Below are positions 63,901 through 64,000 of a stretch of 64,000 bases of DNA, piece after piece. Each line of letters begins with the position of its first letter. Within the stretch, counting starts at the first letter, position 1. The position numbers and the translations under genes were made by a program. Below the pieces are notes generated by a model that ran no database searches, was not told the DNA's origin, and saw nothing but the letters and a program-made list of their open reading frames with translations. The stretch lies in assembly GCF_003797765.1 (NCBI RefSeq), contig NZ_RKMB01000018.1:62001-126000 (forward strand). The letters run 5' to 3'. This DNA comes from Ramlibacter sp. WS9 (lineage in GTDB: Bacteria > Pseudomonadota > Gammaproteobacteria > Burkholderiales > Burkholderiaceae_C).

Positions 63901-64000
63901 ACATCCAAGGTGTGTGCGAGCGTTGCATTGGAAACCCGCGTTCAATCGAGACGAGCTGGTGCGCCACCTTCGCGCACCAACCCTATCCCTGAGCGGCAGG

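Overview
The window is GC-rich, densely coded chromosomal DNA. Orphan Bug/TctC solute receptors, DUF4148, many LysR regulators, an ECF41 sigma factor and a complete leucine/isovalerate (liu) gene set point to a betaproteobacterium of the order Burkholderiales, probably Comamonadaceae-like. The taxon is inferred from gene content; there is no rRNA to confirm it.

Layout. 0-1.7 kb: a complete IS3-family element (99-1396) next to a tRNA 3' half with its terminator. 1.7-8.6 kb: LysR + Bug receptor, divergent from an alpha/beta-hydrolase lipoprotein, then a 1176-residue cadherin/Calx-beta/VCBS surface protein in which an SGNH-hydrolase domain is split by Calx-beta repeats. 8.6-11.5 kb: an ECF41 sigma-factor cluster (carboxymuconolactone decarboxylase-like protein, SDR, TetR, SigJ) with a canonical ECF41 promoter and a shared candidate TetR operator. 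11.6-13.1 kb: hipBA. 13.1-17.0 kb: oxidoreductases and small envelope proteins. 17.2-22.1 kb: a PepSY / PhoP-like / PhoQ-like operon flanked by two genes that carry near-identical PhoP-type direct-repeat promoters, then an Ig-like exported protein closed by a strong terminator.

22.1-31 kb: aldo/keto reductase, degenerate GGDEF membrane protein, small lipoproteins, an AlkP-type phosphohydrolase coupled to a glycosyltransferase, a second Bug receptor and a glycerophosphodiesterase lipoprotein. 31-39 kb: a LysR gene divergent from a four-gene efflux unit (esterase-like protein lacking its nucleophile, RND adaptor, RND pump, outer-membrane channel). 39-46 kb: DUF4148 gene, a RibD-C reductase with an operator over its promoter, a UgpABCE-type sugar/phosphodiester ABC importer and a divergent class-V aminotransferase. 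46-51 kb: a NarL/NarX-like two-component pair, a 60-residue membrane protein, a FAD-linked oxidase and a glyoxalase-fold protein. 52-63.6 kb: AraC regulator divergent from the liu operon (carboxylase beta, acyl-CoA dehydrogenase, hydratase, carboxylase alpha, HMG-CoA lyase), with two genes sharing an unnamed repeat module, a DUF4126 protein and a GhrA-like reductase inserted between the pathway genes.

The most unusual material is in the spaces. Several families of palindromic intergenic repeats occur. One is a composite unit (two terminal-inverted-repeat elements separated by about 94 bp) present twice in opposite orientation at 39.2-39.7 and 51.2-51.8 kb. Another occurs at 31.1 and 63.7 kb. 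Two short palindromic repeats lie in frame inside the liuD coding sequence. Other points of interest are the split SGNH enzyme, the repeated module next to the liu genes, the GDEAGG pseudo-esterase fused to an efflux operon, and the sigma-factor and PhoP-type regulatory sites.
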